This document shows, in pieces, positions 51,359 to 63,300 of a stretch of 64,000 bases of DNA. The translations under genes were made by a program, and so were the position numbers. How positions within the stretch are numbered: position 1 is the stretch's first letter; the number at the start of each line of letters is the position of its first letter. The stretch comes from Sphingobacteriales bacterium (GTDB lineage: Bacteria > Bacteroidota > Bacteroidia > Sphingobacteriales > Sphingobacteriaceae). Location of the stretch: contig JAPLFD010000017.1 in NCBI GenBank assembly GCA_026390835.1, forward strand, positions 62,001 through 126,000. Reading direction: 5' to 3'. A model generated the notes under the pieces. The model searched no databases and was not told the DNA's origin. It worked only from the letters and a program-made list of their open reading frames with translations.

Positions 51359-52621
51359 ATGAAAAAGTTTTTTTATTTCTTGTTTTTCTTTTGCATGGTT
51401 TTAGGTATGCAGGCTCATGCACAAAGCAGTGCCGACCTAAAGCGTAAAAAAGAGGCACTAACTAGAGAGATTGAAGAGTTAAACCGCACGCTGAATAAAA
51501 CCTCATCGAGCAAGAAGTTATCTTTAAAGCAAATACGAGACTTAAATTCCAAAATAAGGCTTCGCGAACAAAAGATTAATACAATCAATTCTGAGATTAA
51601 TCTATTGGATAATCAGATTAATCAAAATACAAAAACCGTTATTAATCTACAATCGCAATTAAATCAACTTAAGAAAGAATATGCTGGAATGCTTCGTTTC
51701 GAACAGCGTAATCAAAGTGCATACAGCAAGTTGATGTTTGTATTTGCAGCCGAAAACTTCAATCAAGCTTATAAACGCTTGAAATATTTGCAGCAGTTTA
51801 CACAATACCGCAAAAAACAAGCGAATTATATTCAGGGCACGCAGCACGAGTTAAACGTAAAAATTGTGGCTCTAGATCAAAATAAAGAAGAAAAAACCAA
51901 TCTTTTAAATGATCAACAGAAAGAAAAGCAAACCCTAGGTAAAGAAAAAAACAGCCAAACCAAGGTGCTTAGCGGTTTAACCAAGCAAGAAAAACAGCTT
52001 AAACAAGAGTTGAGCAAAAAACAGCGGGAGTCTATTCAGTTAAACAGAGCCTTGCAGGCAGCCGTTGCTCGTGAAATTGAGGCCGAACGTAAAAAAGCAG
52101 AAGCTGCAGCAAAAGTTGATGCAGATAAAGCGAAATCGGAAAACAGAACAGCCACAACCAAGCCGGTGGCAAAAGGTTCAAGTATTCTATCGGCAACCCC
52201 CGAATCTGCCAAGCTATCTGCCGACTTTTTAGGTAATAGAGGTAGTTTGCCTTGGCCTGTAACCAATGGTACCATTAGTGAGGGATTTGGTACCCACAGT
52301 TATGGTAAAAATGTGACTATTTCTAATAACGGAGTAGATATTCGTACCAATCCTGGAGCTACTGTAAGAGCTGTTTTTTCCGGAGAAGTGCGCCGGGTAT
52401 TTAGTGTTGGAACTACCTTCGCGGTCATGATTCGCCACGGGGAGTATTTTACCATTTACTCTAACTTAAAATCTACTAGTGTAGCGGCCGGGCAAAAAGT
52501 TTCGGTGAAACAAAGCCTGGGTGTAGTAGCCACCGACCAAAGCGATGACAGTACCGAAGTACACTTTGAATTGTGGAAAGGGGGCACCCCTATGAACCCT
52601 GCTGGCTGGTTAGCGAATTAA
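51359..52621 (+). CDS. EnvC-like murein hydrolase activator with degenerate LytM domain
   Basis: A 420-residue exported protein: signal peptide (cut near AHAQS, 22), a long coiled coil (about 24-250, e.g. LNSKIRLREQKINTINSEIN), a short Ala/Lys-rich linker and a LytM/M23 domain (about 295-415). In active M23 enzymes the zinc site is HxxxD and HxH. Here the first histidine is N323 (NNGVD) and the HxH reads EVH (H402 kept), so it should not cut peptidoglycan itself. That fits EnvC, which activates amidases at the division site. It follows DUF4292 by 19 bases. Confidence 0.88.
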   Translation: MKKFFYFLFFFCMVLGMQAHAQSSADLKRKKEALTREIEELNRTLNKTSSSKKLSLKQIRDLNSKIRLREQKINTINSEINLLDNQINQNTKTVINLQSQLNQLKKEYAGMLRFEQRNQSAYSKLMFVFAAENFNQAYKRLKYLQQFTQYRKKQANYIQGTQHELNVKIVALDQNKEEKTNLLNDQQKEKQTLGKEKNSQTKVLSGLTKQEKQLKQELSKKQRESIQLNRALQAAVAREIEAERKKAEAAAKVDADKAKSENRTATTKPVAKGSSILSATPESAKLSADFLGNRGSLPWPVTNGTISEGFGTHSYGKNVTISNNGVDIRTNPGATVRAVFSGEVRRVFSVGTTFAVMIRHGEYFTIYSNLKSTSVAAGQKVSVKQSLGVVATDQSDDSTEVHFELWKGGTPMNPAGWLAN

Positions 52622-52650
52622 ATTTAATATTTCGCCCGTAAAAAATGTCG

Positions 52651-52658
52651 TATATTTG
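52651..52658 (+). promoter_or_regulatory. Predicted -7 box upstream of the first tatA
   Basis: TATATTTG exactly matches TAnnTTTG and lies 17 bases before the GTG start at 52676. A -33 TTG at normal spacing is not obvious. It suggests that the tatA pair is transcribed separately from the EnvC-like gene. Confidence 0.5.
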
Positions 52659-52675
52659 GGTATAATAATTAGCAT

Positions 52676-52954
52676 GTGAGCGGAAACGTAATCCTTTTCT
52701 TAAACATTGGTACTCCAGAAATGTTGTTTATCTTGCTAGCAGCACTTTTGTTGTTTGGTGGAGATAAATTGCCCGAAGTTGCTCGTGGTTTAGGTAAAGG
52801 TATACGCCAGTTTCAAGACGCATCTGAAGAAGTAAAAAGAGAAATTCATAAAAATATAAACGAGGTGAAGGCCAATATTGAGGAATCTATAGAACAGGAA
52901 TCCCCGGTTGACCAAACGCCTCCAATAGAAAAAGATTCATCATCCTTAAAATAG
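52676..52954 (+). CDS. tatA: Sec-independent translocase TatA/E-type subunit (first copy)
   Basis: A 92-residue Tat subunit with a short N-terminal membrane helix ([17 protein letters not shown]), the hinge [17 protein letters not shown] and an amphipathic helix, then an acidic tail ([19 protein letters not shown]). TatA forms the protein-conducting part of the twin-arginine pathway for folded proteins. The start is GTG at 52676, because the ATG overlapping it (52674) is followed directly by TGA. A second paralogue follows 5 bases after the stop. tatC is not in the window. Confidence 0.9.
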   Translation: MSGNVILFLNIGTPEMLFILLAALLLFGGDKLPEVARGLGKGIRQFQDASEEVKREIHKNINEVKANIEESIEQESPVDQTPPIEKDSSSLK

Positions 52955-52959
52955 AAATT

Positions 52960-53145
52960 ATGTTAAATTTTATAGTATTAGGCCTATTCGGTGCCCCAGA
53001 GCTTTTAGCAATTTTAGCAGTAGTATTGCTTATTTTTGGTGGTAGAAAAATTCCAGAATTAATGCGTGGCTTAGGCAAGGGCGTAAAAGAATTTAAAGAC
53101 GCTAAAGACGGCAAAAACGACACTAACGAGGTCGAGAAAAAATAA
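52960..53145 (+). CDS. tatA: Sec-independent translocase TatA/E-type subunit (second copy)
   Basis: A 61-residue Tat subunit: hydrophobic helix [27 protein letters not shown], hinge [17 protein letters not shown] and a short charged tail [13 protein letters not shown]. It is shorter than the first copy and may be the true TatA or a TatE/TatB-like partner, which cannot be decided from length alone. Both copies lie in tandem 5 bases apart and are probably cotranscribed. The nearby export and cell-wall genes fit an envelope role. Confidence 0.9.
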   Translation: MLNFIVLGLFGAPELLAILAVVLLIFGGRKIPELMRGLGKGVKEFKDAKDGKNDTNEVEKK

Positions 53146-53223
53146 GCCATCGGAAATCTCCGTTTAAACCATTCATTTCTGTGTAGGGTTCGTCCTTTTG
53201 CACAGGCATTTTATTTGGCTAGC

Positions 53224-54372
53224 ATGAAAACTAAAGCATTGCTTTCCGTTTTGTTGTTATTGCAGATAGTTTTACAATCTGTACCTGTCGCTGCTATGTC
53301 TAGCGAAACGAAGCTATTTCCAGATTCGCTATCCGAATTCAGCGCATCTAAGCATCACTTGGCTTTGCTTGGTGAAACAGGTAGAGATAGTGTAAAGCAA
53401 GTAGTTCCTAAAACCTTTAATTTGGCGGTTACGCAATACATTGAGGCTTTAACTAAACGCAAAGAACAGGTAGGTAAAATGTTGGGTTTATCTAACTACT
53501 ACTTCCCGGTTTACGAAAAAGTATTTAAAGAATTCGGCCTGCCCGAAGAATTGAAATTCTTGTCGGTAGTAGAATCGGCACTAAATCCTCATGCAGTTTC
53601 TAGAGTAGGTGCAACTGGTCCTTGGCAGTTTATGTTTGGTACGGCTAAAGCCTATGGGCTTACCATGAATACAGATGTAGACGAACGAAAAGACCCCGTG
53701 CGGGCTAGTAAAGCAGCAGCAACCTATTTAAAAGATGCCTTTGCCCAATTCGACGACTGGTTATTGGCCATTGCCTCATACAACTGTGGTAGAGGCGCTG
53801 TAGCTAGAGCCATTGTAAAAGCTGGGGGTAAAGCCGATTTTTGGGCCATTAGCCCGTATCTGCCGGCTGAAACACGCAATTATGTGCCTAAGTTTATTGC
53901 TACGGCCTACATCATGAGCAATTACCAAAATTATGGTATTAGCCCTTTATCGCCAGGTTTTAATACCCTTACCGATGTGTTTGATGTGGTAAAACCCGTT
54001 TCCTTAGCCGCTGTTGCACGAGCTACCGGAATTGATTTGCAAGAGCTTATTTTGTTAAATCCATCTTATAAAAAATTAATGGTAAAAGGGTCGCCAACCG
54101 CTCCAAAATCTGTGGTTATTCCTACTCAAAACCAACCGGACTATACCGCTTTATACCAAGTGCTTAATGGCACTGCTATTGGGGTTGCTGTGGCAGCACC
54201 AATAGCTAGTACAAGTGCCAAGTTTATCTATTACACCGTAAAACGTGGGGATAGTTTAAGCAGTATTGCAAAAAAATATGCAGGTCTTAGCGTCTTACAG
54301 CTAAAATCTTGGAATAAATTACACAGTTCTGCCCTAAAAGTGGGTATGCGCTTAAAAATCTTTCAACGATAA
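53224..54372 (+). CDS. Lytic transglycosylase with LysM domain (MltD-like)
   Basis: A 382-residue exported protein: signal peptide (KALLSVLLLLQIVLQSVPVAA), an SLT domain (about 95-240) with catalytic E117 in FLSVVESALNPHAVSRVGA and GPWQFMFGTAKAYG, then a C-terminal LysM repeat (about 333-380, YYTVKRGDSLSSIAKKYAG) that binds peptidoglycan. It would cleave glycan strands, making anhydro-muropeptides, during wall growth. ATG at 53224 is preferred to TTG at 53215. A weak hairpin (CAACG/CGTTG, 54364-54381) with TTTTT after it overlaps its 3' end. Confidence 0.9.
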   Translation: MKTKALLSVLLLLQIVLQSVPVAAMSSETKLFPDSLSEFSASKHHLALLGETGRDSVKQVVPKTFNLAVTQYIEALTKRKEQVGKMLGLSNYYFPVYEKVFKEFGLPEELKFLSVVESALNPHAVSRVGATGPWQFMFGTAKAYGLTMNTDVDERKDPVRASKAAATYLKDAFAQFDDWLLAIASYNCGRGAVARAIVKAGGKADFWAISPYLPAETRNYVPKFIATAYIMSNYQNYGISPLSPGFNTLTDVFDVVKPVSLAAVARATGIDLQELILLNPSYKKLMVKGSPTAPKSVVIPTQNQPDYTALYQVLNGTAIGVAVAAPIASTSAKFIYYTVKRGDSLSSIAKKYAGLSVLQLKSWNKLHSSALKVGMRLKIFQR

Positions 54373-54386
54373 CATGCGTTGTTTTT
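54364..54386 (+). terminator. Possible weak terminator after the lytic transglycosylase
   Basis: CAACG (54364-54368) pairs with CGTTG (54377-54381), followed directly by TTTTT (54382-54386). The 5-pair stem is short and includes the last codons of the gene, so it is only a tentative call. Confidence 0.35.
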
Positions 54387-54417
54387 GGCCACTGTATGGC
54401 TAAAAATTGTAATTTTG
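54384..54417 (+). promoter_or_regulatory. Predicted promoter of the malic enzyme gene
   Basis: TTTG (54384-54387) is followed after 22 bases by TAATTTTG (54410-54417), both exact matches to the Bacteroidota consensus. The start codon is 23 bases downstream at 54441. This is one of the best two-part promoters in the window. Confidence 0.65.
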
Positions 54418-54440
54418 CCAACCAATCATAAGTTTCTCCC

Positions 54441-56762
54441 ATGAGTAAAATAAACCGAAAACAAGATGCACTAGACTACCACTCTCAGGGTCGTCCAGGA
54501 AAAATTGAAGTGGTTGCTACCAAACCTACTAATTCGCAAAGAGATTTAGCCTTGGCCTATTCGCCGGGTGTAGCCGAGCCTTGTTTAAAAATTGCCGAAA
54601 ATAAAGAAGATGTGTACAAATACACCGCTAAAGGAAACTTGGTGGCCGTAATTAGCAACGGAACTGCGGTATTGGGTTTAGGAAATATTGGCCCAGAAGC
54701 CGGTAAGCCAGTTATGGAGGGTAAGGGAATTTTATTCAAAATTTTTGCTGATATTGATGTATTTGATTTAGAGTTAGATTGCACCAATGTAGACGATTTT
54801 GTAAAAATTGTAAAAGCCCTAGAGCCCACTTTTGGTGGAGTAAATTTAGAAGATATTAAAGCCCCTGAATGTTTCGAGATTGAGCGTAGGTTAAAAGAGG
54901 AATTGAACATTCCGGTAATGCACGATGATCAGCATGGTACTGCCATTATTTCATCGGCAGCCTTATTAAATGCCTGCGAAATTCAGAGAAAAAAACTCGA
55001 CAAGGTTAAAATTGTGGTTAACGGAGCCGGTGCCGCAGCCATCTCTTGCTCACGTTTATACATGAGCATGGGTGCCAAAAGAGAAAATATTGTTATGGTA
55101 GATAGAACGGGAGTTATTAACCAATCTCGAGAAAACTTAGATCCAACCAAAGCAGAGTTTGCCACCACCCGTAAACTAAACACCTTGGCCGAGGCCATTA
55201 AAGATGCGGATGTATTTATTGGTTTGTCTTCGGCTGATGTATTAACTGCCGACATGCTAAAAAGCATGGCCAAAAATCCTATCGTGTTTGCTATGGCCAA
55301 CCCAGATCCGGAGATTGATTATAATTTAGCTATTAAAACTCGTAAAGATGTGTTAATGGCTACCGGTCGTTCCGACTACCCGAACCAAGTAAACAATGTG
55401 TTGGGGTTCCCCTATATTTTCCGCGGAGCTCTGGATGTACGAGCAACCACCATTAACGAGGCCATGAAAATTGCCGCTGTTAAAGCCATTGCCGATTTGG
55501 CCAAAAAACCAGTACCCGAAGCCGTAAACTTAGCATACAATACCAAAAATCTAAAATTTGGTAAAGATTACATCATACCCAAACCATTAGATTTTAGATT
55601 AATTACAGCCGTATCTCCGGCTGTTGCTCAGGCTGCCATGGACTCGGGAGTGGCAAAATATACCATTAGCGATTGGGATGCATACAGAGAAGACCTTAAA
55701 CTTCGTTTGGGTATGGACGATGCCTTGTTGCGTGCCATTTCTAATAAAGCTAAACTAGATCCTAAACGTGTAGTATTTGCCGAGGCAGATAATTATAAGA
55801 TTTTAAAAGCCGCTCAAATTGTAAATGATGATGGCGTAGCTACACCCATATTATTAGGAGATAAGCAAAAGATACTAGAACTTATTGAGGCCAATGAGTT
55901 GGATATGGAGGGTGTTACCATCATCGATCCGGCAGAAGAAACAGCCAAAACAGAACTCTATGCAGATTATCTTTACCAAAAGCGACAACGCAAAGGTATA
56001 ACCCTATATGAGGCTAAAAAATTATTGCGTGACCGCAACTACTTTGGTGCCTGTATGGTACAATTTGGTGAAGCAGATGCTTTAATTTCAGGTCTCACCA
56101 AAAATTATATACAAACTATCCGCCCAGCATTGCAAGTTATTGGTACCGAGCCGGGCGTAAATAAAGTTGCCGGTATGTATATGATGTTGACTGAAAAAGG
56201 GCCCGTATTTTTTGGAGATACTACTGTAAATGTAAATCCCAGCTTGAATGAGTTGGTTGATTTGACTGTCCTTATTGATCGTTCGGTAAAGAAATTCAAT
56301 ATACAACCTCGTATTGCCATGTTATCGTATTCTAATTTCGGCTCAAACGAAGGAGAAGTGCCCGACAAAACTAGAGAAGCAGTTCGTTTATTGCATCAAA
56401 ACTACCCAGATATTTTGGTAGATGGAGATATGCAAGCAAACTTTGCCATGAACCCAGCCTTATTGAAAGATAATTTTTCGTTTAGCACCTTAAATGGCCA
56501 AGCGGCTAATACACTGGTATTTCCTAACCTTGCCTCGGGTAATATTGCCTATAAATTAATTCAAGAATTAGCTGGCGCCGAAGCTATTGGCCCTATTTTA
56601 TTGGGTATGAATAAGCCGGTACACATTTTGCAATTAGGCAGTTCGGTACGAGAAATTGTGAATATGGTAACCATAGCCGTAGTAGATGCCCAATCAAAAG
56701 CTGAAACTGGTATTGTAGCTAAATCAAAGAGTTTATTTAATCGAATTAGAAAAAGTAATTAA
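54441..56762 (+). CDS. maeB: NADP-dependent malic enzyme with C-terminal phosphotransacetylase-like domain
   Basis: A 773-residue two-domain malic enzyme, converting malate to pyruvate with NADPH production. The N-terminal part (about 1-420) has [40 protein letters not shown] and [20 protein letters not shown], the malate and NADP sites. The C-terminal part (about 430-760) resembles phosphate acetyltransferase ([20 protein letters not shown] and [18 protein letters not shown]). It acts as a regulatory module in MaeB rather than as a proven acetyltransferase. The length is standard for MaeB. ruvA follows 5 bases after the stop. Confidence 0.95.
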   Translation: MSKINRKQDALDYHSQGRPGKIEVVATKPTNSQRDLALAYSPGVAEPCLKIAENKEDVYKYTAKGNLVAVISNGTAVLGLGNIGPEAGKPVMEGKGILFKIFADIDVFDLELDCTNVDDFVKIVKALEPTFGGVNLEDIKAPECFEIERRLKEELNIPVMHDDQHGTAIISSAALLNACEIQRKKLDKVKIVVNGAGAAAISCSRLYMSMGAKRENIVMVDRTGVINQSRENLDPTKAEFATTRKLNTLAEAIKDADVFIGLSSADVLTADMLKSMAKNPIVFAMANPDPEIDYNLAIKTRKDVLMATGRSDYPNQVNNVLGFPYIFRGALDVRATTINEAMKIAAVKAIADLAKKPVPEAVNLAYNTKNLKFGKDYIIPKPLDFRLITAVSPAVAQAAMDSGVAKYTISDWDAYREDLKLRLGMDDALLRAISNKAKLDPKRVVFAEADNYKILKAAQIVNDDGVATPILLGDKQKILELIEANELDMEGVTIIDPAEETAKTELYADYLYQKRQRKGITLYEAKKLLRDRNYFGACMVQFGEADALISGLTKNYIQTIRPALQVIGTEPGVNKVAGMYMMLTEKGPVFFGDTTVNVNPSLNELVDLTVLIDRSVKKFNIQPRIAMLSYSNFGSNEGEVPDKTREAVRLLHQNYPDILVDGDMQANFAMNPALLKDNFSFSTLNGQAANTLVFPNLASGNIAYKLIQELAGAEAIGPILLGMNKPVHILQLGSSVREIVNMVTIAVVDAQSKAETGIVAKSKSLFNRIRKSN

Positions 56763-56767
56763 CGAGA

Positions 56768-57352
56768 ATGTACGCCTACATAGATGGAAAATTAAGTGTG
56801 AAGTGCCCAACTCATGTGGTTCTAGAGGCAGGCGGTGTAGGGTATCATATCAACATTTCGCTGCACACCTATTCTTTATTGCCCAAGCAAGAGCGTTGTA
56901 AATTATACACTTGGTTACATGTTAAAGAAGATGCACACACACTTTATGGTTTTATTGAAGAAGGTGAACGGAAGTTATTTTTGCATCTAATTTCTGTATC
57001 AGGTATTGGCCCTAATACCGGCCGCATGATGCTTTCATCTATTACGCCACAAGAAATTCAGCAGGCTATTGTAAAAGGCGATGTGCCTTTAATTCAGCGA
57101 ATAAAAGGCATTGGCCCAAAATCTGCTCAACGTTTAATTCTCGAATTGCAAGATAAGTTAAAAAAAGAGGGCCCCGATTCGCTCATTTCTATACCGCAGC
57201 ACTATACCACCAAAGACGAGGCACTTTCTGCATTAGTGATGTTGGGTTTCCCTAAAATCAACGCAGAAAGAGCTCTAGACCAAGCAATAAGTGGATCAAA
57301 CGAAAGTTTATCTGTAGAGCAATTGATAAAAATTGCGCTAAAAAGCTTATAA
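56768..57352 (+). CDS. ruvA: Holliday junction branch migration protein RuvA
   Basis: RuvA binds four-way junctions and loads the RuvB motor in recombinational repair. The 194-residue product has the OB-fold start MYAYIDGKLSVKCPTHVVLEAGGVGYHINI, the helix-hairpin-helix pair LHLISVSGIGPNTGRMML and QRIKGIGPKSAQRLILEL, and the C-terminal domain DEALSALVMLGFPKINAERAL that contacts RuvB. Length is standard. It starts 5 bases after maeB and is followed by sprA, an order frequent in Bacteroidota. Confidence 0.96.
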   Translation: MYAYIDGKLSVKCPTHVVLEAGGVGYHINISLHTYSLLPKQERCKLYTWLHVKEDAHTLYGFIEEGERKLFLHLISVSGIGPNTGRMMLSSITPQEIQQAIVKGDVPLIQRIKGIGPKSAQRLILELQDKLKKEGPDSLISIPQHYTTKDEALSALVMLGFPKINAERALDQAISGSNESLSVEQLIKIALKSL

Positions 57353-57379
57353 TTACTTAACCTTTTATCAAAAATAACC

Positions 57380-60300
57380 TTGAGGAAAACCACTAACGTT
57401 TTCTTATTTTTTTTAAGTGTAGTTCTATTTGGAATTTCGCTACAAGGTTTTGCGCAAGGAAAGACTCCAACCCTTACAGATAGTTTAAAACTGCGTTACC
57501 CCATTAAGGATTCTAAATCGCTAGTTTTTGGAAGATCTTTCGGCTTAAGTTTACCCAATCCGGCCAATATAAAGCGTTCTGTAGTATTCAATCCATTTAC
57601 CAAGCAATACACCATCCAGGATAGCATAGGGGGCCAATTTTTTAGAAATCCATATTACTTAACTATCCCGGAATACCAACGCTTCGAAAATAAACAACTA
57701 CTAAAAAATACCTGGCGTGATTTGGCCGACCAATCGGTTTCAGCGGCTCGTCAACCAGGTTTTATTCCGCCGGTAAAAATTAATAGCCGATCTTTTGAAC
57801 GCTTATTTGGAGGGTCTACTATCGAGATTAAACCTCAGGGTTCGGCCGAACTTACTTTTGCTGGCAGGATTAATAAAAATGAAAATCCTTTATTTAACGA
57901 ACGCCAACGTAGGCAAGGTAATTTTGATTTTAACCAACGCATTCAAATGAATTTGGTGGGCCAGGTAGGCGAAAAATTAAAAATAAGCACCAATTACAAT
58001 ACCGAAGCCCAATTCGATTTTGAGAATCAGGTTAAACTAGATTATACAGGTAAGGAAGACGAAATTGTACGTAAGGTGGAAGCCGGAAATGTGAGTTTGC
58101 CGCTTAGTTCATCCTTAATTACGGGTAGCCAAGCTCTTTTTGGACTAAAAACGCAGTTGCAATTTGGTAAATTGGGGGTAACTAGTATTTTCTCTCAACA
58201 GAAATCACAATCGAAGGAAATTACCATTACCAATGGATCGCAGCAAAACGAATTTAGGTTACTTGCTGATAGTTACGAAGCCAACAAGCATTATTTTTTA
58301 AGCCAATTTTTTCGCAACCAATATAATTTGGCCTTAAAAAAGCTGCCTATTATTAGCAGCAACATTAACATTACCAAGATTGAGGTTTGGGTAACCAATA
58401 GGGTGGGTACCACTACCGATTCGAGAGATGTGTTGGCTTTTATGGATTTAGGAGAAAATAGTCCGTACAACCAAGCACAAATTCAAGGGGGTGCAGCATA
58501 TTCTTCATACCCGGCGGGTTTTAGTGGCCCTGGTTTTGCGCAACAATCTAACAATTTATTGCAGACACTGCCGCTTGGAGCCCGCTTAACCAATTCGAAT
58601 GCTATTAACGTATATTTTCAGGCAAATGGCGCTACCGATAATTTTGCTAAACTTACCTATGCCCGTAAGCTAACAGATAAAGAGTATACCATTAGCCCGC
58701 AATTGGGCTATATTTCTTTAAACACGCCGCTCAATGCCGATGAGGTATTGGCGGTTGCTTACCGCTATACGGTGAATGGCACTGAGTATCAGGTGGGAGA
58801 GTTTTCCAATGATTTGCCGGTAAATAATGAGGTTCCGGAGGTGTTGTATGTAAAATTACTTAAAAACGAAATCCTTAAAACCAATTTACCTACCTGGGAT
58901 TTGATGATGAAAAACATCTATTCTTTGGGGGCATATCAAGTATCCTCTTCGGATTTTCGCTTAAATATTTTCCGCTTAGATGAGCAATCGGGCGTAGAAA
59001 AACCACAAATGACCGAGGGGCAAAATACCAATGGCAAGTTGTGGTTACAGCTTACTAATCTGGATAATATTAATCAGCAAAACGATCGGAAGCCCGATGG
59101 CTTTTTCGATTTTATACAAGGCATTACCATTGATGCATTAAATGGCCGCATAACTTTCCCTACGGTAGAGCCTTTTGGTGCCGATTTAGCTGCTCAATTT
59201 ACACCTGCCGAAGCCGCTTTAGTTGCAAAATATGTGTACCAGCCTTTATATGATTTAACCAAGGCGGATGCCCAACAACTCTACCCGCAGCTAAACAGGT
59301 ACATTATTAAAGGCACCTACCAATCGCAAGTAAGTTCAGAGTTTCAGTTAAATGCCATAAACATTCCCGAAGGTTCGGTGCAGGTAATTGCCGGTACCAT
59401 ACCTTTGCAAGAAGGCGTAGATTTTACCATTGATTACAATATTGGCCGTGTGCGAATTTTAAACCAAGCGCTTTTAAATTCTGGGCAACCTATTCGCATT
59501 AAATTAGAAAATAGCGAACTTTTTGGTATGCAACAACGCTCCTTATTTGGTACCCGGTTTGATTATAGAGCGAATAAAAAACTAAATCTCGGGGCTACTT
59601 TATTGAATTTAACCGAGCGTCCGTTAACACCAAAAGTAAACATTGGCGACGAGCCTATATCCAATACCATTTGGGGTTTAGATATGAACTATCAATCGGA
59701 TTCTAGATGGCTAACCCGTATGGTAGATAAAATCCCATTCATTTCTACCAAAGAAAAATCGAGTATTACCTTCTCCGGTGAATTTGCCAAGTTTATTCCT
59801 GGCCATCCGAGTGCGCTTAACTTTGCCGGAACTAAAAATGGCTCGAGTTACTTAGACGATTTTGAAGCTACCCGTTCATTAATTGATTTAAAAAGTGCCA
59901 TTACTTGGCAAATATCGGGCACGCCACAACTTTTCCCCGAATCACAGCAGTTTAACAATTTAGCATATGGCTTTAATCGAGCCCGTATAGCTTTTTACAA
60001 CATCGACCCCATTTTTTATAATCGGAGTGGCGGTGGCACCCCAACAGATGTGAAATTGAATGCCAATGAATTATCCAACCATTATAGCCGAGAGGTATTA
60101 GAAAGAGAAGTTTTCCCTTTTAAAGATTCACCTACGGGGCAACCCATGTTTTTACCTACACTCAATATGGCTTTTTATCCAAACGAACGTGGCCCGTACA
60201 ATTATGCCACAGCCGGATTGAATGTGGATGGAAAACTAGTTAACCCCAAGACTAGGTGGGGAGGTATGTTCCGTAAATTGGAAAGCAACGATTTTGAAGC

Positions 60301-63300
60301 CCTTAATATTGAGTTTGTAGAATTATGGATGTTAGATCCATTTATATACAAGCCCAATGCTGAAGGTGGTGATTTGTATTTCGATTTAGGTAGTATATCC
60401 GAAGATATTTTAAGAGATGATCGAAAATCATTAGAAAATGGCTTGCCCACCGATGGAGACCCCGCCAAAACAGATGCTACGGCTTGGGGTAGGGTGCCTA
60501 AATTACAACCCGTTATTCCAGCCTTCGATAATAATCCTGCAGCCAGAAAATTGCAAGATGTGGGCTTAGATGGATTATCCGATACGCAAGAGCAACAATT
60601 TTTCAGCAGTTTTGTAAATCAAGTAAGCCCGCAATTAAATGCAACTGCTGCCGCAGCTTTGGCTGCGGATCCATCGTCAGATAATTACCAATATTTTAGA
60701 GGAAATGTCTTTTCTGGATCTGCTAGTTCTATTTTAAAACGCTACGAAAAGTATAACGGTACCGAGGGTAACTCAAAAACCCAAGAACAATCTTTGGCTG
60801 AAACGGGTATCGAAAACTCGGCGTCTACTCCGCTGCCCGATGGGGAGGATGTAAATAGGGATAATAACACCTCTAAAGCCGATGAGTATTTTGAGTACAA
60901 AGTATCCATTCGCCCGCAAGACTTACAGCAGGTGGGCAATAATTTCATTTCAGATATCGTGTCAACCAGTGTGAAGTTGGCCAATGGTAAGCAAGAAACC
61001 GTTCGGTGGATTCAATTTAAAATTCCTTTAGCGCAATTTGTTACCAAGGTGGGTAATATTCAAGATTTCAAATCGATACGTTTTGTGCGCTCTTTTATGA
61101 CCAATTTTGCCGATACAACCATTTTACGTTTAGCCAAACTGCAATTGGTACGTGGCGAATGGCGCCGTTACAATGCCGAAAATAATCTGGCTAAAGTAAT
61201 TGCCGATCCGGCGTTAATTAATCCGGGTTTAGACAATTCGAGTTTAGAAGTAAGTGCTGTAAACATTGAAGAAAATGGCAAGAGAACCCCTATCCCGTAT
61301 GTTACTCCCCCCGGAATTATACGTGAATTAGATTTTAGCGGATTTAATGCCAATACCCGTCAAAATGAGCAATCACTTTCTCTTAGAGTGAAAAGCTTAA
61401 AAGATGGTTATGGCAGAGCAGCTTTTCGTACTTCTTTTAACGATTTTAGATCGTATAGGCGTATGGAAATGTTCATCCACGCAGAAAGTGCCAATCTGGT
61501 AAACCCCATTAATGATAAAGCTGTGAGCGCTTTTATTCGTATTGGTAGCGATAATCAAGATAATTATTACGAATACAGTATACCATTAAAAATTACTCCA
61601 CCCAATACCAGTGATGCCAATGCCATTTGGCCTGCCGAGAACAAATTGGATGTGCCCTTAAGTTTATTTCAAATTGCCAAAACGGCCCGAAATAATGCTC
61701 AATTAAACGGCCTACCTTGGCCACCAAATATACCTTTCCAATACAACGATGGGCAAAATACTGTAACCGTATTGGGGCAACCCGATATGAGCAAGGTACG
61801 GGTATACATGCTGGGTGTACGCAATCCTTTAAAAACTATAATAAATGCGGCTGACGATGGTTTGGATAAAGACGCTGAGGTGTGGTTTAACGAATTGCGT
61901 TTAACTGATTTTGATGAACGTGGAGGCTGGGCTGCTACCGCCAGATTAAACGCCAAGCTTGCCGATTTTGCCGATGTATCGGTATCGGGAAGTAGAAGCA
62001 CCAATGGCTTTGGCTCCCTAGATAGGAAGGTGAGCGAACGCAACCGCAACGATCAGTCTATACTTGATGTATCCTCAAGCATAGAAGCAGGCAAATTATT
62101 CCCACAACGTTCGGGTATCAAAATTCCCATGTTTGTGAATTTCTCTCAGCAGGTAAGTACGCCCATGTTCGATCCTCGGGCACCCGACATTGAACTTAAA
62201 AACGCCTTAGATAATTCGCCTAAATCGGTACAACGAGATATTTTAAATGTGGTGCAAGATTATACCACCCGCAAGAGCATCAACTTTACCAATGTGCATA
62301 AGGTGAAAACCAATGCGGAGAGTAAGCCCCATTTGTGGGATATTGAAAACTGGAGCGCCAGTTATGCCTTTACCGAATACAATCACCGCGATTTTATTAA
62401 CCAGCAAAGCATACAAAAAACGTACAGAGCAGGCTTGGCCTATACGTATTCACGGCAGGCCAAATCTATAAGTCCCTTTGCTAAAATAATTAAGAAAAAC
62501 AGTTTAGCGCTTTTGAGAGATATCAACTTCAGCATCTTCCCGTCGGTTCTAAACTTCCGTATAGATGTAGATCGGATGTACTCGGAAAATACGCTTAGAA
62601 ATAACGACCCAAACAATTTTATTCCGGTGCCTACCACCTACAATAAGAATTTTCAAATGTCCCGTTTATACGGCATCAGTTGGAATTTAACCCGTTCTCT
62701 CCAGCTTGATTTTAATGCCACCAATTATGCTATTATTGATGAACCCGAAGGCCGCATTAATGGCTTGAAACGAGATACACTTTGGCAAAACTTAATGCGT
62801 TTAGGTCGTACTACCGATTATGGCCATACGGCAAACCTTACTTACAATGTGCCTATTAGTAAAATCCCGGGTTTTGATTGGATAACCCTTACTTCTCGGT
62901 ATGGAACTACATTTAACTGGAAAACAGAACCCTTATCGAGCATAAACGATCCGAGTATTAACCTGGGCAATAGCATTCAAAATACTCGAATATTTCAGTT
63001 AAACCCATCCTTTAACTTTAGTTCGCTGTATAATAAAATAGGGTTTTTAAAACGGATAAATACCGATGAAACGGCTAACAAATTTTTGAAAGTCATGGTA
63101 AACACGCTTACTAGCCTAAAAAATATCAGTGGTGCTTATACCCGAACACAAGGCACCTTCTTGCCTGGTTATTTACCTAAAACAACAGCCTTTGGTCAAG
63201 ATTTTTCGACTGATGCGCCCGGTTGGGATTTTCTATTTGGTAGCCAGCGTGATATTAGACCACGAGCCACTACCGAGGGCTGGATTACCACAGACCCGCT

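Noticed and set aside
57361-57379. TAACCTTT-like sequence as a sprA promoter
   Set aside because: It does not fit TAnnTTTG (the final TTTG is broken), and ruvA ends only 27 bases before sprA, so read-through is the simpler explanation.
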